A DNA stretch of 64,000 nt from SZUA-309 sp965215995 (GTDB lineage: Bacteria; Pseudomonadota; Gammaproteobacteria; Pseudomonadales; Azotimanducaceae): contig OZ244128.1 in the NCBI GenBank assembly GCA_965215995.1, positions 496,001-560,000 on the forward strand, read 5' to 3'. A program made the position numbers and the translations under genes. Shown one piece after another: positions 33,529 through 42,277 of the stretch. The notes under the pieces were generated by a model. That model ran no database searches, was not told the origin of the DNA, and worked only from the letters and a program-made list of their open reading frames with translations. How positions within the stretch are numbered: the stretch's first letter is position 1; the number at the start of each line of letters is the position of its first letter.

Positions 33529-34728
33529 TCAGATCAGCGTGACCTCGTAGCCGCGGCGCTCGAGCCCATCGAGCACTTCGTCCACCTGCTCTTCACCCCG
33601 CATCTGCAGCGACAGCTCCACCAGGGTGGCTCGAACCGACGAGCCGCCGAACGTCCGCTCCTGGGCAATGTCGATGATGTTGCTGTCGAACTCCCCGAGT
33701 AGCCGGGTCAACTCACCCAGCGCACCGGGCACATCGGGGATCTCCACCTTGAGGCGCACAAGCCGCCCGGTTCTGACCATGCCACGCTGCAGGATCGAGG
33801 CGAGGATCATCATGTCGATATTGCCGCCGGAAACGACCAGGGTGGTGTGCTGATCTTCGAAGCTGCCCGGGTCTGCCATCACCGCTGCAAGACCCACCGC
33901 ACCTGCGCCTTCAACCACGGTCTTCTCGATCTCGATCAGGCGGAACACGGCCTGCTCCACCTGCTCTTCCGAGACGGTGACCATTTCATCCACCAGGGAT
34001 CTGATCACCGGTAGCGTGTTGCTACCGGGAGACTTCACGGCAATGCCTTCCGCTACGGTGCCGGCAACGAGGCTGGTTGCCTGCTGATCGTGAAAGGCGG
34101 CGTATGCAGCGCTGAACCGCTCCACCTGCACACCAACGATCCGAGCATGTGGCCGCTTTTCCTTGACTGCCGTGGCAACCCCACTGATCAACCCACCGCC
34201 GCCAACGGGGATGACCAGCGTTTCCAGACCATCACTCTGCTCGAGCAACTCGAGCCCGATCGTGCCCTGCCCTGCCATGACCCTGAAATCATCGTACGGA
34301 TGAACCAGCACCAGCGAACGATCAGCCGCCAGCGCTTCGGTGAAGGCCAGAGTCTCGTCGAACACGCTGCCTTCGAGATGGATGTCCGCTCCGAATACTC
34401 TGGTCTGCTCCACCTTGGCGTTGGGGGTGGATCTGGGCATGACGATGCAGGTGGGAATGCCCAAGCGCTGCCCGTGATATGCCAGAGCCTGGGCATGATT
34501 GCCTGCAGACATGGCGATCACGCCCCGGCGGCGTTCCTCCGCAGTCAGTTGCAGCAGGCAGTTGAGCGCCCCCCGCTCCTTGAACGACGCGGTGAACTGC
34601 AGGTTTTCCAGCTTCAAGCTGAGCGGCACACCGGTCATGCGCGACAGGGTTTCCGAGCGTACCAGCGGCGTGCGTACCACCTGGCCGGAGATGCGATTGC
34701 CTGCTTCGACGATGTCCTGGTAGCGCAT
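33529..34728 (-). CDS. ilvA: Threonine ammonia-lyase, biosynthetic/catabolic-type with ACT domain
   Basis: ATG 34728 follows GGAGGG and gives 399 residues. A PLP fold-type II enzyme: Lys in FTASFKERGALN (Schiff-base), the SAGNHAQALAYHG loop and the PLP phosphate-binding VGGGGLISGVATA. The C-terminal ACT-like domain (VRLKVEIPDVPGALGELTRL) is single, which fits the ilvA/tdcB-related short class at about 400 residues. It deaminates threonine to 2-oxobutyrate. It converges on the crotonase gene. Confidence 0.9.
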   Translation of the reverse strand: MRYQDIVEAGNRISGQVVRTPLVRSETLSRMTGVPLSLKLENLQFTASFKERGALNCLLQLTAEERRRGVIAMSAGNHAQALAYHGQRLGIPTCIVMPRSTPNAKVEQTRVFGADIHLEGSVFDETLAFTEALAADRSLVLVHPYDDFRVMAGQGTIGLELLEQSDGLETLVIPVGGGGLISGVATAVKEKRPHARIVGVQVERFSAAYAAFHDQQATSLVAGTVAEGIAVKSPGSNTLPVIRSLVDEMVTVSEEQVEQAVFRLIEIEKTVVEGAGAVGLAAVMADPGSFEDQHTTLVVSGGNIDMMILASILQRGMVRTGRLVRLKVEIPDVPGALGELTRLLGEFDSNIIDIAQERTFGGSSVRATLVELSLQMRGEEQVDEVLDGLERRGYEVTLI

Positions 34729-34810
34729 CGGCCCTCCGGCAACGGCTGAATCGGGATCGGGCGCAGTATACTCGCGATCACCGCCAGCCATTCGAGCCCC
34801 TAAACTACTG

Positions 34811-35272
34811 ATGAAGCACCTGCTGATCGTCTATCACACCCAGACCGGCAACACCGGCAAGCTGGCGGAGGCGGTCAGAGCGGGGGCCAGTGACGAGTTG
34901 CTCACAGACGTGGAAGTGCGCTATCTGAAAGCCGCCGAGGCAGGGCCGGATGACCTCCTCTGGGCGAACGGTTTGCTGCTCGGCACACCGGAGAACTTCG
35001 GCTACATGTCCGGGGCCATGAAGGATTTCCTAGATCGGACCTTCTATCCGGTGGAAGGCCGGATCCTGCCTTTGCCCTACGCCGTCTTCATCAGTGCCGG
35101 CAACGATGGCAGCGGTGCCCTGCGTGCCATACGGCGGATTGCCGGGGGTTATCCTTTCAATGAAGTGCAGGAGCCACTGATCGTTCAGGGTGAGGTGCGC
35201 AAGGAACACTTGGAGAAGGCAAAGGAGCTTGGCATGAGCCTGGCTGCAGGTCTGGACGCCGGCATCTACTGA
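34811..35272 (+). CDS. Flavodoxin-like NAD(P)H-dependent FMN reductase
   Basis: The protein has 153 residues. The phosphate-binding loop YHTQTGNTGKLAEAV (9-22) and FMN motifs GLLLGTPENFGYMSGAMKDF (54-73) are clear, matching the WrbA/flavodoxin fold. Such proteins reduce quinones or supply electrons; the partner is unknown. It is divergent from the threonine dehydratase gene. A 145-base spacer to the DUF4389 gene follows. Confidence 0.85.
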   Translation: MKHLLIVYHTQTGNTGKLAEAVRAGASDELLTDVEVRYLKAAEAGPDDLLWANGLLLGTPENFGYMSGAMKDFLDRTFYPVEGRILPLPYAVFISAGNDGSGALRAIRRIAGGYPFNEVQEPLIVQGEVRKEHLEKAKELGMSLAAGLDAGIY

Positions 35273-35417
35273 TCCCCGTGGCGAGTTTGACTATCTGCTG
35301 GTCGAATCAGCCAGGCAGAGTTCACCAAAATACTTCATAACTTATTGATTTTAAAAGAATCATCCCTGGTACCAATCTTGCAATCTCTGCATAGAACACA
35401 TGATTCAAGGAGTCCAC

Positions 35418-35882
35418 ATGGACGAGCAGATGAAATCCCGCCTGACCAGCAAAGATGTCTGGTTGCGGGCTCTGTACATGATCTTCTTCGCGATCGCCTG
35501 GGGACTGTCGGAGGTGTTGCTGGTATTCAGCGTGATCTTCCAGTTCTTCACCGTGCTCATCACCGGCAGCGCCAACCTGCCGCTGCTGCGGTTCGGGCAG
35601 AATCTGTCGCGCTACCACTATCAGATTGCCCGCTTCGTCAGCTTCAACACCGAAGACCGGCCGTTCCCGTTCTCGGACTGGCCGGACGATGAGCCGGGAG
35701 GCGAACGGTGGATGGATGATCCGGAAGCAACGGCAAGGAGCGATGAAACCGCGGAAGCAATCCCCTCGGATGCAACCGAAGCGGCCGCACCCGACGCTGA
35801 ATCTGCGGATGAATCCGGTGAGGCTGCCGACGACGAATCTGTCAGTGCGTCCCGGCGGGACGAAGCCTCGCCGCCAGCATGA
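35418..35882 (+). CDS. DUF4389 domain membrane protein
   Basis: AAGGAG and ATG at 35418 give 154 residues. Two membrane helices (ALYMIFFAIAWGLSEVLLVFS region) and the WP motif FPFSDWPDDEPG are DUF4389 hallmarks. The C-terminal 60 residues are Ala/Glu/Ser-rich, acidic and disordered. The final 41 bases overlap the convergent membrane-protein gene. Role unknown. Confidence 0.8.
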   Translation: MDEQMKSRLTSKDVWLRALYMIFFAIAWGLSEVLLVFSVIFQFFTVLITGSANLPLLRFGQNLSRYHYQIARFVSFNTEDRPFPFSDWPDDEPGGERWMDDPEATARSDETAEAIPSDATEAAAPDAESADESGEAADDESVSASRRDEASPPA

Positions 35883-36426
35883 TCTGACGACGGATCGCAT
35901 CCAGAAACTCGCGGTCGGGGATGTCGTCGACGAGCGTCAGCTTACCGAATTCACCCCGGCCGACCAGATCGTAGGACCGGCCAATGGTTCCGCTGCGGCC
36001 TGGATCGATAGAAAGATCGGCGACGTCCTCAGCAAGAACGATGCGCCGCTTCAGGGCGAAGCGCGACCATCTGCGTACGCGTTCGATCCGGCGTCGAGTG
36101 ACTATCACATCCACCGCCGCAAGAGGGAGATATGCCGCCAGCAGCAGCAGGCAGGCGCCGAACGTAAATGCCGTCAGGCGCACGGCTTCAGCGGCAAACC
36201 CGAAATCCGGCATGTAGCCGGGCAGGAAGAAGAAGGCAACGCCGATCAACAGCGCTGCCAGCGCCACGCCCCATTGCGTTCTGTTGTGCTGCGACAGGCA
36301 GAGATTGCCGTCCGCCACCTCCAACTCCAGGCCGAACTCCTCGACCGCACGCCGGCGGACGCTTTCATCCATCAACGACGGCGTCTGGCTGAGGCCCTTT
36401 ATGTCCTGTAAGTCCTGCGTATCCAT
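35842..36426 (-). CDS. Two-helix membrane protein
   Basis: This 194-residue protein has a cytoplasmic 48-residue N-terminus, then two helices (about 51-68 and 80-104: GVALAALLIGVAFFFLPGYM, AFTFGACLLLLAAYLPLAAV). It ends in a positively charged, beta-rich domain. Convergent overlap with the DUF4389 gene is unusual but no broken frame is visible. Not recognised. Confidence 0.65.
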   Translation of the reverse strand: MDTQDLQDIKGLSQTPSLMDESVRRRAVEEFGLELEVADGNLCLSQHNRTQWGVALAALLIGVAFFFLPGYMPDFGFAAEAVRLTAFTFGACLLLLAAYLPLAAVDVIVTRRRIERVRRWSRFALKRRIVLAEDVADLSIDPGRSGTIGRSYDLVGRGEFGKLTLVDDIPDREFLDAIRRQIMLAARLRPAGTH

Positions 36427-36439
36427 GTGCGTTTCTTCC

Positions 36440-36488
36440 GGCCCTGTAGTTGTACCGGTCGGCCTTTTTACAAAGCCGTGACAGGGCC
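36440..36488. promoter_or_regulatory. Inverted repeat in divergent spacer
   Basis: GGCCCTGT (36440-36447) and ACAGGGCC (36481-36488) are an eight-base inverted repeat bracketing TTTTTACAAAG. It lies between divergent genes (36426 minus, 36585 plus). It may be an operator or a stem of a leader RNA. Confidence 0.35.
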
Positions 36489-36584
36489 GTCCCTATGATG
36501 AATTTTCGGCAAAAGTAATTGTGTGACGAAGTTATCGATGAGGCCGTTCACCACGCTATTCGTGGACGGATAGACTTAGTTTGC

Positions 36585-36926
36585 ATGGGTACTTACAGGA
36601 CAGACGAAAACCGAGAAAACGCCGAGGCGGTGTTGACTGCTGCGCGCGCGCAGCTCACGCCGTTGCTAAACGGGGTGATCAATGCCCTGGCAACCGACGG
36701 TGATACGGGCTCGTTTTTCGCAGCTGGTGCCTTCGTGCAGGATCTGCAGGATCGGTTGCGCGTGCTGGAGAGCAAGGCCGAGCTGCTTCGTCTCATTCTC
36801 GATATCTCGCTGATCGGTTTCCAGAGATTCGAGCTCTCAGACCCGGTCCGGCAGACTATCGATCTGCTCAAGCTGGAATGCGAAACCATGACGCAGGCCC
36901 TGCCCGCGAGCAACGATCAGCGCTGA
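36585..36926 (+). CDS. Hypothetical helical protein
   Basis: The ATG at 36585 gives 113 residues; a TTG at 36519 would add 22. No ribosome site stands out. The protein is all-helical by composition, with leucine-rich segments DLQDRLRVLESKAELLRLIL and a run of acidic residues. No family. It lies 53 bases before the FemAB-like gene on the same strand. Confidence 0.6.
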   Translation: MGTYRTDENRENAEAVLTAARAQLTPLLNGVINALATDGDTGSFFAAGAFVQDLQDRLRVLESKAELLRLILDISLIGFQRFELSDPVRQTIDLLKLECETMTQALPASNDQR

Positions 36927-36979
36927 GCGATCACCAAAGCCGGTACGATGTGGTACAAGTGGGGAGAAGGAGGACCCCG

Positions 36980-38182
36980 TTGCCAGAGACCAGCACCCGC
37001 ACCGCCCGCATTTTGCATGGCATGGACGAGATCGGCGCAGACGAGTGGAATCGCTGTGCGAACCCCGGCGGGGATCTGCCGTACGACCCCTTTGTCAGCC
37101 ACGAATTCCTGAACGCCCTGGAAGAAAGCGGCAGCGCTACCGGCAGGACCGGCTGGCAGCCATTTCACCTGTGCCTGGAAGAAGACGATGCCCTGCTGGG
37201 GGTGATGCCAATGTATGTGAAAGGGCATTCTCAGGGTGAGTACGTGTTCGACTACAGCTGGGCGGATGCCTGGCACCGCGCCGGCCAGAACTATTATCCG
37301 AAGCTGCAGGCCAGCGTGCCCTTCACGCCCGCCACCGGCCGCCGCCTGCTGGTGCCGCGGCCGAATGCGGATACGGAGCAGCTGCTCCTGGGTGCTGCCA
37401 TGCAGGTGAGCGAGCAGATCGACGTTTCCTCTCTGCACATCACCTTCATGCCCGAGTCGCAATGGCAACTGGCGGGCGAGCTCGGCTACCTGAAGCGCAT
37501 GGATCAGCAATACCACTGGCACAACCCGGGCTACGGCTCCTTCGACGACTTCCTCGCCGACCTCTCTTCGAAGAAACGGAAAAACCTGAAGCGGGAACGA
37601 CGGGAAGCGCTGGCGAACAACATTGAGATCGAATGGGTGACCGGCGCCGATCTCACCGAAGCACACTGGGATGCCTTCTATCGTTTCTATATGGATACCG
37701 GCAGCCGTAAGTGGGGCTCCCCTTATCTGACCCGGCAGTTCTTCAGCCTGATCAGCGAGCGCCTGGCGGATCACGTGCTGCTCATTCTCTGCCGGCGTGA
37801 CGGAAGATACGTTGCCGGCGCGCTCAACTTCATCGGTGGCGACACTCTGTTCGGGCGTAACTGGGGTTGCATCGAGCATCATCCTTTTCTGCATTTCGAA
37901 GCCTGCTACTACCAGGCCATCGACTTCGCCATCGACCGGGGCTTGAAGAAAGTGGAAGCAGGCGCTCAGGGCGGACACAAAGTCGCCCGAGGCTATCTGC
38001 CCGAGGCTACTTACAGCGCCCACTGGATTTCAGACGCGGGATTTCGCGCTGCCGTGCAGCGGTTTCTGGAAGATGAACGGCGCTACGTCGCGGAAGATAT
38101 CGACTACACGGAGCGACGCAGCCCGTTCAAGGCCACTGTCGATCTCGGTGATATCCGCAGCAGCCAGACAAAAGATCCCTGA
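36980..38182 (+). CDS. FemAB-like GNAT family protein (COG3146)
   Basis: AAGGAGG at 36968-36974 points to the TTG at 36980, giving 400 residues; longer frames are not coding-like. The core matches the peptidogalycan biosynthesis/recognition family (DUF482): HEFLNALEESGS, GYGSFDDFLADLSSKKRKNL, WDAFYRFYMDTGSRKWGSPY and GGHKVARGYLPEATYSAHWI. It is a double GNAT fold like FemX aminoacyltransferases. The true substrate in Proteobacteria is unknown. No operon partner is clear. Confidence 0.88.
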   Translation: MPETSTRTARILHGMDEIGADEWNRCANPGGDLPYDPFVSHEFLNALEESGSATGRTGWQPFHLCLEEDDALLGVMPMYVKGHSQGEYVFDYSWADAWHRAGQNYYPKLQASVPFTPATGRRLLVPRPNADTEQLLLGAAMQVSEQIDVSSLHITFMPESQWQLAGELGYLKRMDQQYHWHNPGYGSFDDFLADLSSKKRKNLKRERREALANNIEIEWVTGADLTEAHWDAFYRFYMDTGSRKWGSPYLTRQFFSLISERLADHVLLILCRRDGRYVAGALNFIGGDTLFGRNWGCIEHHPFLHFEACYYQAIDFAIDRGLKKVEAGAQGGHKVARGYLPEATYSAHWISDAGFRAAVQRFLEDERRYVAEDIDYTERRSPFKATVDLGDIRSSQTKDP

Positions 38183-38209
38183 CGTCTCGACACTGCGGGA
38201 TGCCTTTCG

Positions 38210-39028
38210 TTAGCGAACGAAGCCCTCGCGCATGGCGCGCAAGTAGGCCTGCAACCGTTCGACGTTGTCCGGCCCCATGCGCAGCACCTGCTTCTGCAGA
38301 TCGGTCAATCCTTCCAGGGCTGGATCCGCATACTCGAAAAGCACTTTCGGTTGCACCAGTTCAACATCGCCGCGCAGCACCGGCACAGCCAGCATCTGAT
38401 CCACGGCTTCGAGGATCGACTCGTTCACCGCGACCTCGGTACCGAGTTCCGCGAGTGCCTCGCCGAGCAGCGGACTCGTGTCTCTAAGCAGCGTTGCCAT
38501 CTCATCCGGTGGCAGTGCCTCCAGCATGTCCAGATAGCGGTCGTATCTGGTGAAACCAGCCGGGTCCACGAAATAGCGCGGCTGCTCCGCCCCTGGGGCC
38601 TCAACTTCCCGCACCGGATAGCTTCCTTCAGGTGCCAGATAAGACAACTGACGCTTGGGGATCTCGCCACGGGTTGCGTTCTCGAGAACGACGGCAGCCC
38701 GCCGAAGCAGATCTTCCCGCTCCCGCCAGGGCGCCGGCACAGCCTCCGGGATCCGTTCCCGAACGAACTCATCACTTTGGTTGAGGCTCGGCAGGACCAG
38801 CACCGGCTCGTTGATCGCCGGAGATGGCGGTGTTTCGGTCATCACCTCTTCGGCCGCTGTCGGTGGCCCGTCCGGTGCTGGGCCGGGGGAGGACTGAGAT
38901 TCCTCGTCGGCCACCGGCAGGGACTCGCTGACCACGGACTCATCGCCGGTCCGGTTCAGATAGAAAGTGAGTCCCAGAATGATAGCGGCGGCGGCGGCCA
39001 GCGCTGCGATGAGAAAACTGCTTCGCAT
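38210..39028 (-). CDS. DUF3014 domain protein
   Basis: The 272-residue protein has an N-terminal membrane helix (FLIAALAAAAAIILGLTFYL), a Pro/Glu/Ser-rich linker (residues 30-75) and a DUF3014 domain (FVRERIPEAVPAPW, then PRYFVDPAGFTRYDRYLDML). It is predicted inner-membrane anchored with a periplasmic domain. It is divergent from asnS across 94 bases. Function unknown for the family. Confidence 0.85.
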   Translation of the reverse strand: MRSSFLIAALAAAAAIILGLTFYLNRTGDESVVSESLPVADEESQSSPGPAPDGPPTAAEEVMTETPPSPAINEPVLVLPSLNQSDEFVRERIPEAVPAPWREREDLLRRAAVVLENATRGEIPKRQLSYLAPEGSYPVREVEAPGAEQPRYFVDPAGFTRYDRYLDMLEALPPDEMATLLRDTSPLLGEALAELGTEVAVNESILEAVDQMLAVPVLRGDVELVQPKVLFEYADPALEGLTDLQKQVLRMGPDNVERLQAYLRAMREGFVR

Positions 39029-39122
39029 GGCTCATTATGACTCCCGCACCGAGCAATTTATCCCAGGGCCGGGGCAATTCCATTATCATTCCAGATTTGC
39101 TTTTCCCTGCGCGGAGCTCACG

Positions 39123-40508
39123 GTGACGGCCACCTCGATTCAGCACATCCTCGACCACACAACCCCGCTCGATACGGAGATCACCATCGAGGGCTGGGTT
39201 CGCTCCCGCCGCACCTCCAAGGGTGGCTTCTCGTTCATTCACGTCAACGACGGCTCGTCCATGGACAACGTGCAGGCGGTCGCAGATGGCGAGCTGCCGA
39301 ACTACGAGTCCGAGATCCTCGAACTCGGCACCGGCTGCGCTGTTCGGGTTACCGGCACGCTGGTGGAGTCGGGCGGCAAAGGCCAGGACCGGGAAATTCA
39401 GGCGGCAAGCGTGGAAGTGCTCGGTTGGGTGGACGATCCTGAGCACTACCCAATCGCCAAGAAGCGGCACACCTTCGAGTATTTACGCACCGTTGCCCAT
39501 CTGCGTCCACGCACCAACACCTTCGGTGCCATATCCCGGGTTCGGAACAGCATCGCCATGGCCGTGCACGGCTTCCTGCAGGGAAGAGGCTTCCAGTGGG
39601 TGAATACACCGATCATCACCGCCTCGGACTGCGAAGGCGCGGGTGAGCTCTTTCGAGTTTCCACACTCGAGTTCATGAATCGTGACAAGCCCGTGGACTT
39701 CAGCGAGGATTTCTTCGGCGAGGAGACCTTTCTTACCGTCTCCGGCCAGCTGAATGTTGAGAGCTATTGCCTGGCTCTGAAGAACGTCTACACCTTCGGC
39801 CCGACTTTTCGCGCAGAGAACTCGAATACCTCCCGCCATCTGGCCGAGTTCTGGATGATCGAACCGGAAATCGCCTTTGCGGACATTCACGACAACGCAA
39901 CGCTCGCCGAAGAGCTTCTGAAGTCGGTATTCGCCGAGGTGCTAGAGAAGTGTCCGTCGGACATGCAGTTTTTTGCCGAGCGAATCGACGACACGGTCAT
40001 TGACAGACTCACCAACGTAGTGGAGAAGCCATTCGAACGGCTCACCTACAGCGAAGCCGTGAAGATCCTCGAGAACTCCGGTCAGGATTTCGAGTTTCCG
40101 GTTTCCTGGGGTGCTGATCTGCAGTCCGAGCACGAACGTTTCCTCACCGAGCAGCACGTGCAGGGCCCCATGGTGGTGATCGACTACCCGAAAGAGATCA
40201 AAGCCTTCTACATGCGATTGAACGATGACGATAAGACCGTGGCCGCCATGGACGTGCTGGTGCCTGGCGTTGGCGAGATCGTCGGCGGCAGCCAGCGGGA
40301 GGAGCGGCTGGACGTACTCGAGCGGCGCATGGCGGAGCAGGGTCTGGATCACGGGCTGGAGTGGTACAAGGATCTCCGTCGTTACGGCACCGTGCCTCAC
40401 GCTGGTTTCGGCCTCGGCCTTGAACGCCTGGTGCTCTACGTGACCGGAATGGAGAACATCCGCGATGCCATTCCCTTTCCCCGCGTCCCGAACAACGCGA
40501 GTTTCTAG
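39123..40508 (+). CDS. asnS: Asparagine--tRNA ligase
   Basis: The 461-residue protein from GTG 39123 (GGAGC ahead) is AsnS. It charges tRNA-Asn. An OB-fold anticodon domain is at 1-110 (ITIEGWVRSRRTSKGGFSFI), then class II motifs: motif 2 FGPTFRAENSNTSRHLAEFW and motif 3 GFGLGLERLVLYVTG near the C-terminus. The ABC exporter genes start eight bases downstream and are probably in the same transcript, an arrangement in which the housekeeping promoter would drive the exporter. Confidence 0.95.
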   Translation: MTATSIQHILDHTTPLDTEITIEGWVRSRRTSKGGFSFIHVNDGSSMDNVQAVADGELPNYESEILELGTGCAVRVTGTLVESGGKGQDREIQAASVEVLGWVDDPEHYPIAKKRHTFEYLRTVAHLRPRTNTFGAISRVRNSIAMAVHGFLQGRGFQWVNTPIITASDCEGAGELFRVSTLEFMNRDKPVDFSEDFFGEETFLTVSGQLNVESYCLALKNVYTFGPTFRAENSNTSRHLAEFWMIEPEIAFADIHDNATLAEELLKSVFAEVLEKCPSDMQFFAERIDDTVIDRLTNVVEKPFERLTYSEAVKILENSGQDFEFPVSWGADLQSEHERFLTEQHVQGPMVVIDYPKEIKAFYMRLNDDDKTVAAMDVLVPGVGEIVGGSQREERLDVLERRMAEQGLDHGLEWYKDLRRYGTVPHAGFGLGLERLVLYVTGMENIRDAIPFPRVPNNASF

Positions 40509-40516
40509 TTTTCTGA

Positions 40517-42277
40517 ATGCTGAAGTCCCTTTTTCGCCTCAAGCCGTTCATTCAACCCTATCGCTGGCGTTTGAGCGCAGGCATCGTGGCGTTCGGGCTG
40601 GCCCGACTCTGCGAGGGTTTCGTGCCCATTCTGCTGGCAACGGGCATTGATCGGATCGCCGCGGGTAACCTCGACCTGCTGTTTCCCATTGCGGGCATCT
40701 TCAGTGCGGTCCTGGGCCGGTTTGTCGTGGTCTCTGCTGCTCGCTACCTGGTCCGAACTTCCGGCATACGGGTTTCGTTCGATCTGCGCCAGGCGCTGTT
40801 CAGCGCGCTTCAGCACCAGGGCGGCAGCTTCTTCAACCGCTACACGATCGGCGACATGATGACCCGGGCGGTTGCCGACATCGCTCTGGTTCAGCGGCTG
40901 ATCGCCATGGGCACCATCCTGCTGGTCATCCTGGTCTACGCCACCCTGGTCGGCTTCGGCTTCATGCTCTACCTGTCGCCGTCGCTCACCCTGCTGCTGC
41001 TGCCACCGCTTCCGTTCGTCTTCTTTTATGCGCGCTGGGCGTCACATCAGATGGGTATCGCTTCAAAGGACGTGCAGGATCGGATGTCGGATCTGGCCGA
41101 CCATGTGCAGGAAAACCTCTCAGGCATTCGCACCATCCAGGCCATGGTGCAGGAAGAAAACGAGGTGAGACGTTTTCTCGACACCAATCAGGCTTACTCG
41201 AACGCCTTCTACCAGCAAGCGCGAATCAACTCCCTGATGGCAGCATGGATGCCGACGCTGGCTGCCGTCTGCTCCATCACCATCATCGGCTATGGCGGCT
41301 ATCTGGTGATGGAAGGCGAGCTCAGCGCCGGTCAGCTGGTGGCCTTTCTCATGTACGTGACCATGGTGGTTCAGCCTTTCCGGGTTGCCGGTTTCGTCAT
41401 CAGTCTGTTCCAACGGGCAGCGGTCGCCAGCGACCGGCTGTTCGAAGTCCTCTCACTCTCACCCGAGATCACCGATGCACCAACCGGCGAAGCACCAGCG
41501 CAAATTCAGGGGAGAGTGGAAGTTCGAAATCTGACCTTCCACTACCCGGGCATTGAGGCGGAGGCGCTCTCCGGCGTGAATCTCACGATCAATCCCGGTG
41601 AGCGGATATCCATCATGGGCCGGGTAGGTTCCGGGAAATCGACGCTCCTGAAGCAGCTGGTCCGATTGCTCGACACGCCACCAGGCACCGTGTTTATCGA
41701 CGGTGTGGACGTCAGGGACTATCCCCTTTCCCAGCTCCGTTCTCAGGTCGCCCTCGTGCCTCAGGATCCGTTCCTGTTCGGCGAGCCGCTGAAAGCCAAC
41801 CTCACCTACGACGATCCGAACCGCGCCCTGGATGAGATCTGGGCAGCAGCCACCTCGGCGGACCTCAGGGACACCATCCAGGACTTTCCGGAGCAGATGG
41901 AGACCCTGGTCGGTGAGCGCGGTGTGACGCTCTCCGGTGGGCAGAAGCAGCGAGCAACCCTCGCCCGTGGACTCATTCGCCATGCCCCCGTGCTCGTGCT
42001 CGACGACTGTTTCTCCAGCGTGGACACGAAAACGGAAGAACACATCCTCTCGGAACTGGCCCGGCTCAGAAGCGGGCAGACGACGATCCTCGTGTCGCAT
42101 CGGGTCAGCACCGCACGGCATTCGGATCGCATCGTCATCATGGACGGCGGCCGGATCGTCGAGGAAGGCAGCCATGAGGCGCTGATCGAAAAGGGCGGGC
42201 TCTACGCGGAGCTCGAACGCATTCAGCGGGAAGGCGCGGACGAAGCCGACTTCGATTTCCTGGGGGCGACCAGCTGA
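40517..42277 (+). CDS. ABC exporter subunit, degenerate catalytic site (MdlA-like)
   Basis: The 586-residue protein has a six-helix exporter membrane domain (1-320) followed by one ATPase: Walker A GRVGSGKST (about 368), signature LSGGQKQ (about 471), Walker B VLVLDDCFSSVD (about 493). The catalytic Glu after Walker B is Asp, so its composite site is degenerate. It forms a heterodimer with the subunit encoded directly downstream, as in MdlAB/SmdAB. The start overlaps no gene but is eight bases after asnS. Confidence 0.92.
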   Translation: MLKSLFRLKPFIQPYRWRLSAGIVAFGLARLCEGFVPILLATGIDRIAAGNLDLLFPIAGIFSAVLGRFVVVSAARYLVRTSGIRVSFDLRQALFSALQHQGGSFFNRYTIGDMMTRAVADIALVQRLIAMGTILLVILVYATLVGFGFMLYLSPSLTLLLLPPLPFVFFYARWASHQMGIASKDVQDRMSDLADHVQENLSGIRTIQAMVQEENEVRRFLDTNQAYSNAFYQQARINSLMAAWMPTLAAVCSITIIGYGGYLVMEGELSAGQLVAFLMYVTMVVQPFRVAGFVISLFQRAAVASDRLFEVLSLSPEITDAPTGEAPAQIQGRVEVRNLTFHYPGIEAEALSGVNLTINPGERISIMGRVGSGKSTLLKQLVRLLDTPPGTVFIDGVDVRDYPLSQLRSQVALVPQDPFLFGEPLKANLTYDDPNRALDEIWAAATSADLRDTIQDFPEQMETLVGERGVTLSGGQKQRATLARGLIRHAPVLVLDDCFSSVDTKTEEHILSELARLRSGQTTILVSHRVSTARHSDRIVIMDGGRIVEEGSHEALIEKGGLYAELERIQREGADEADFDFLGATS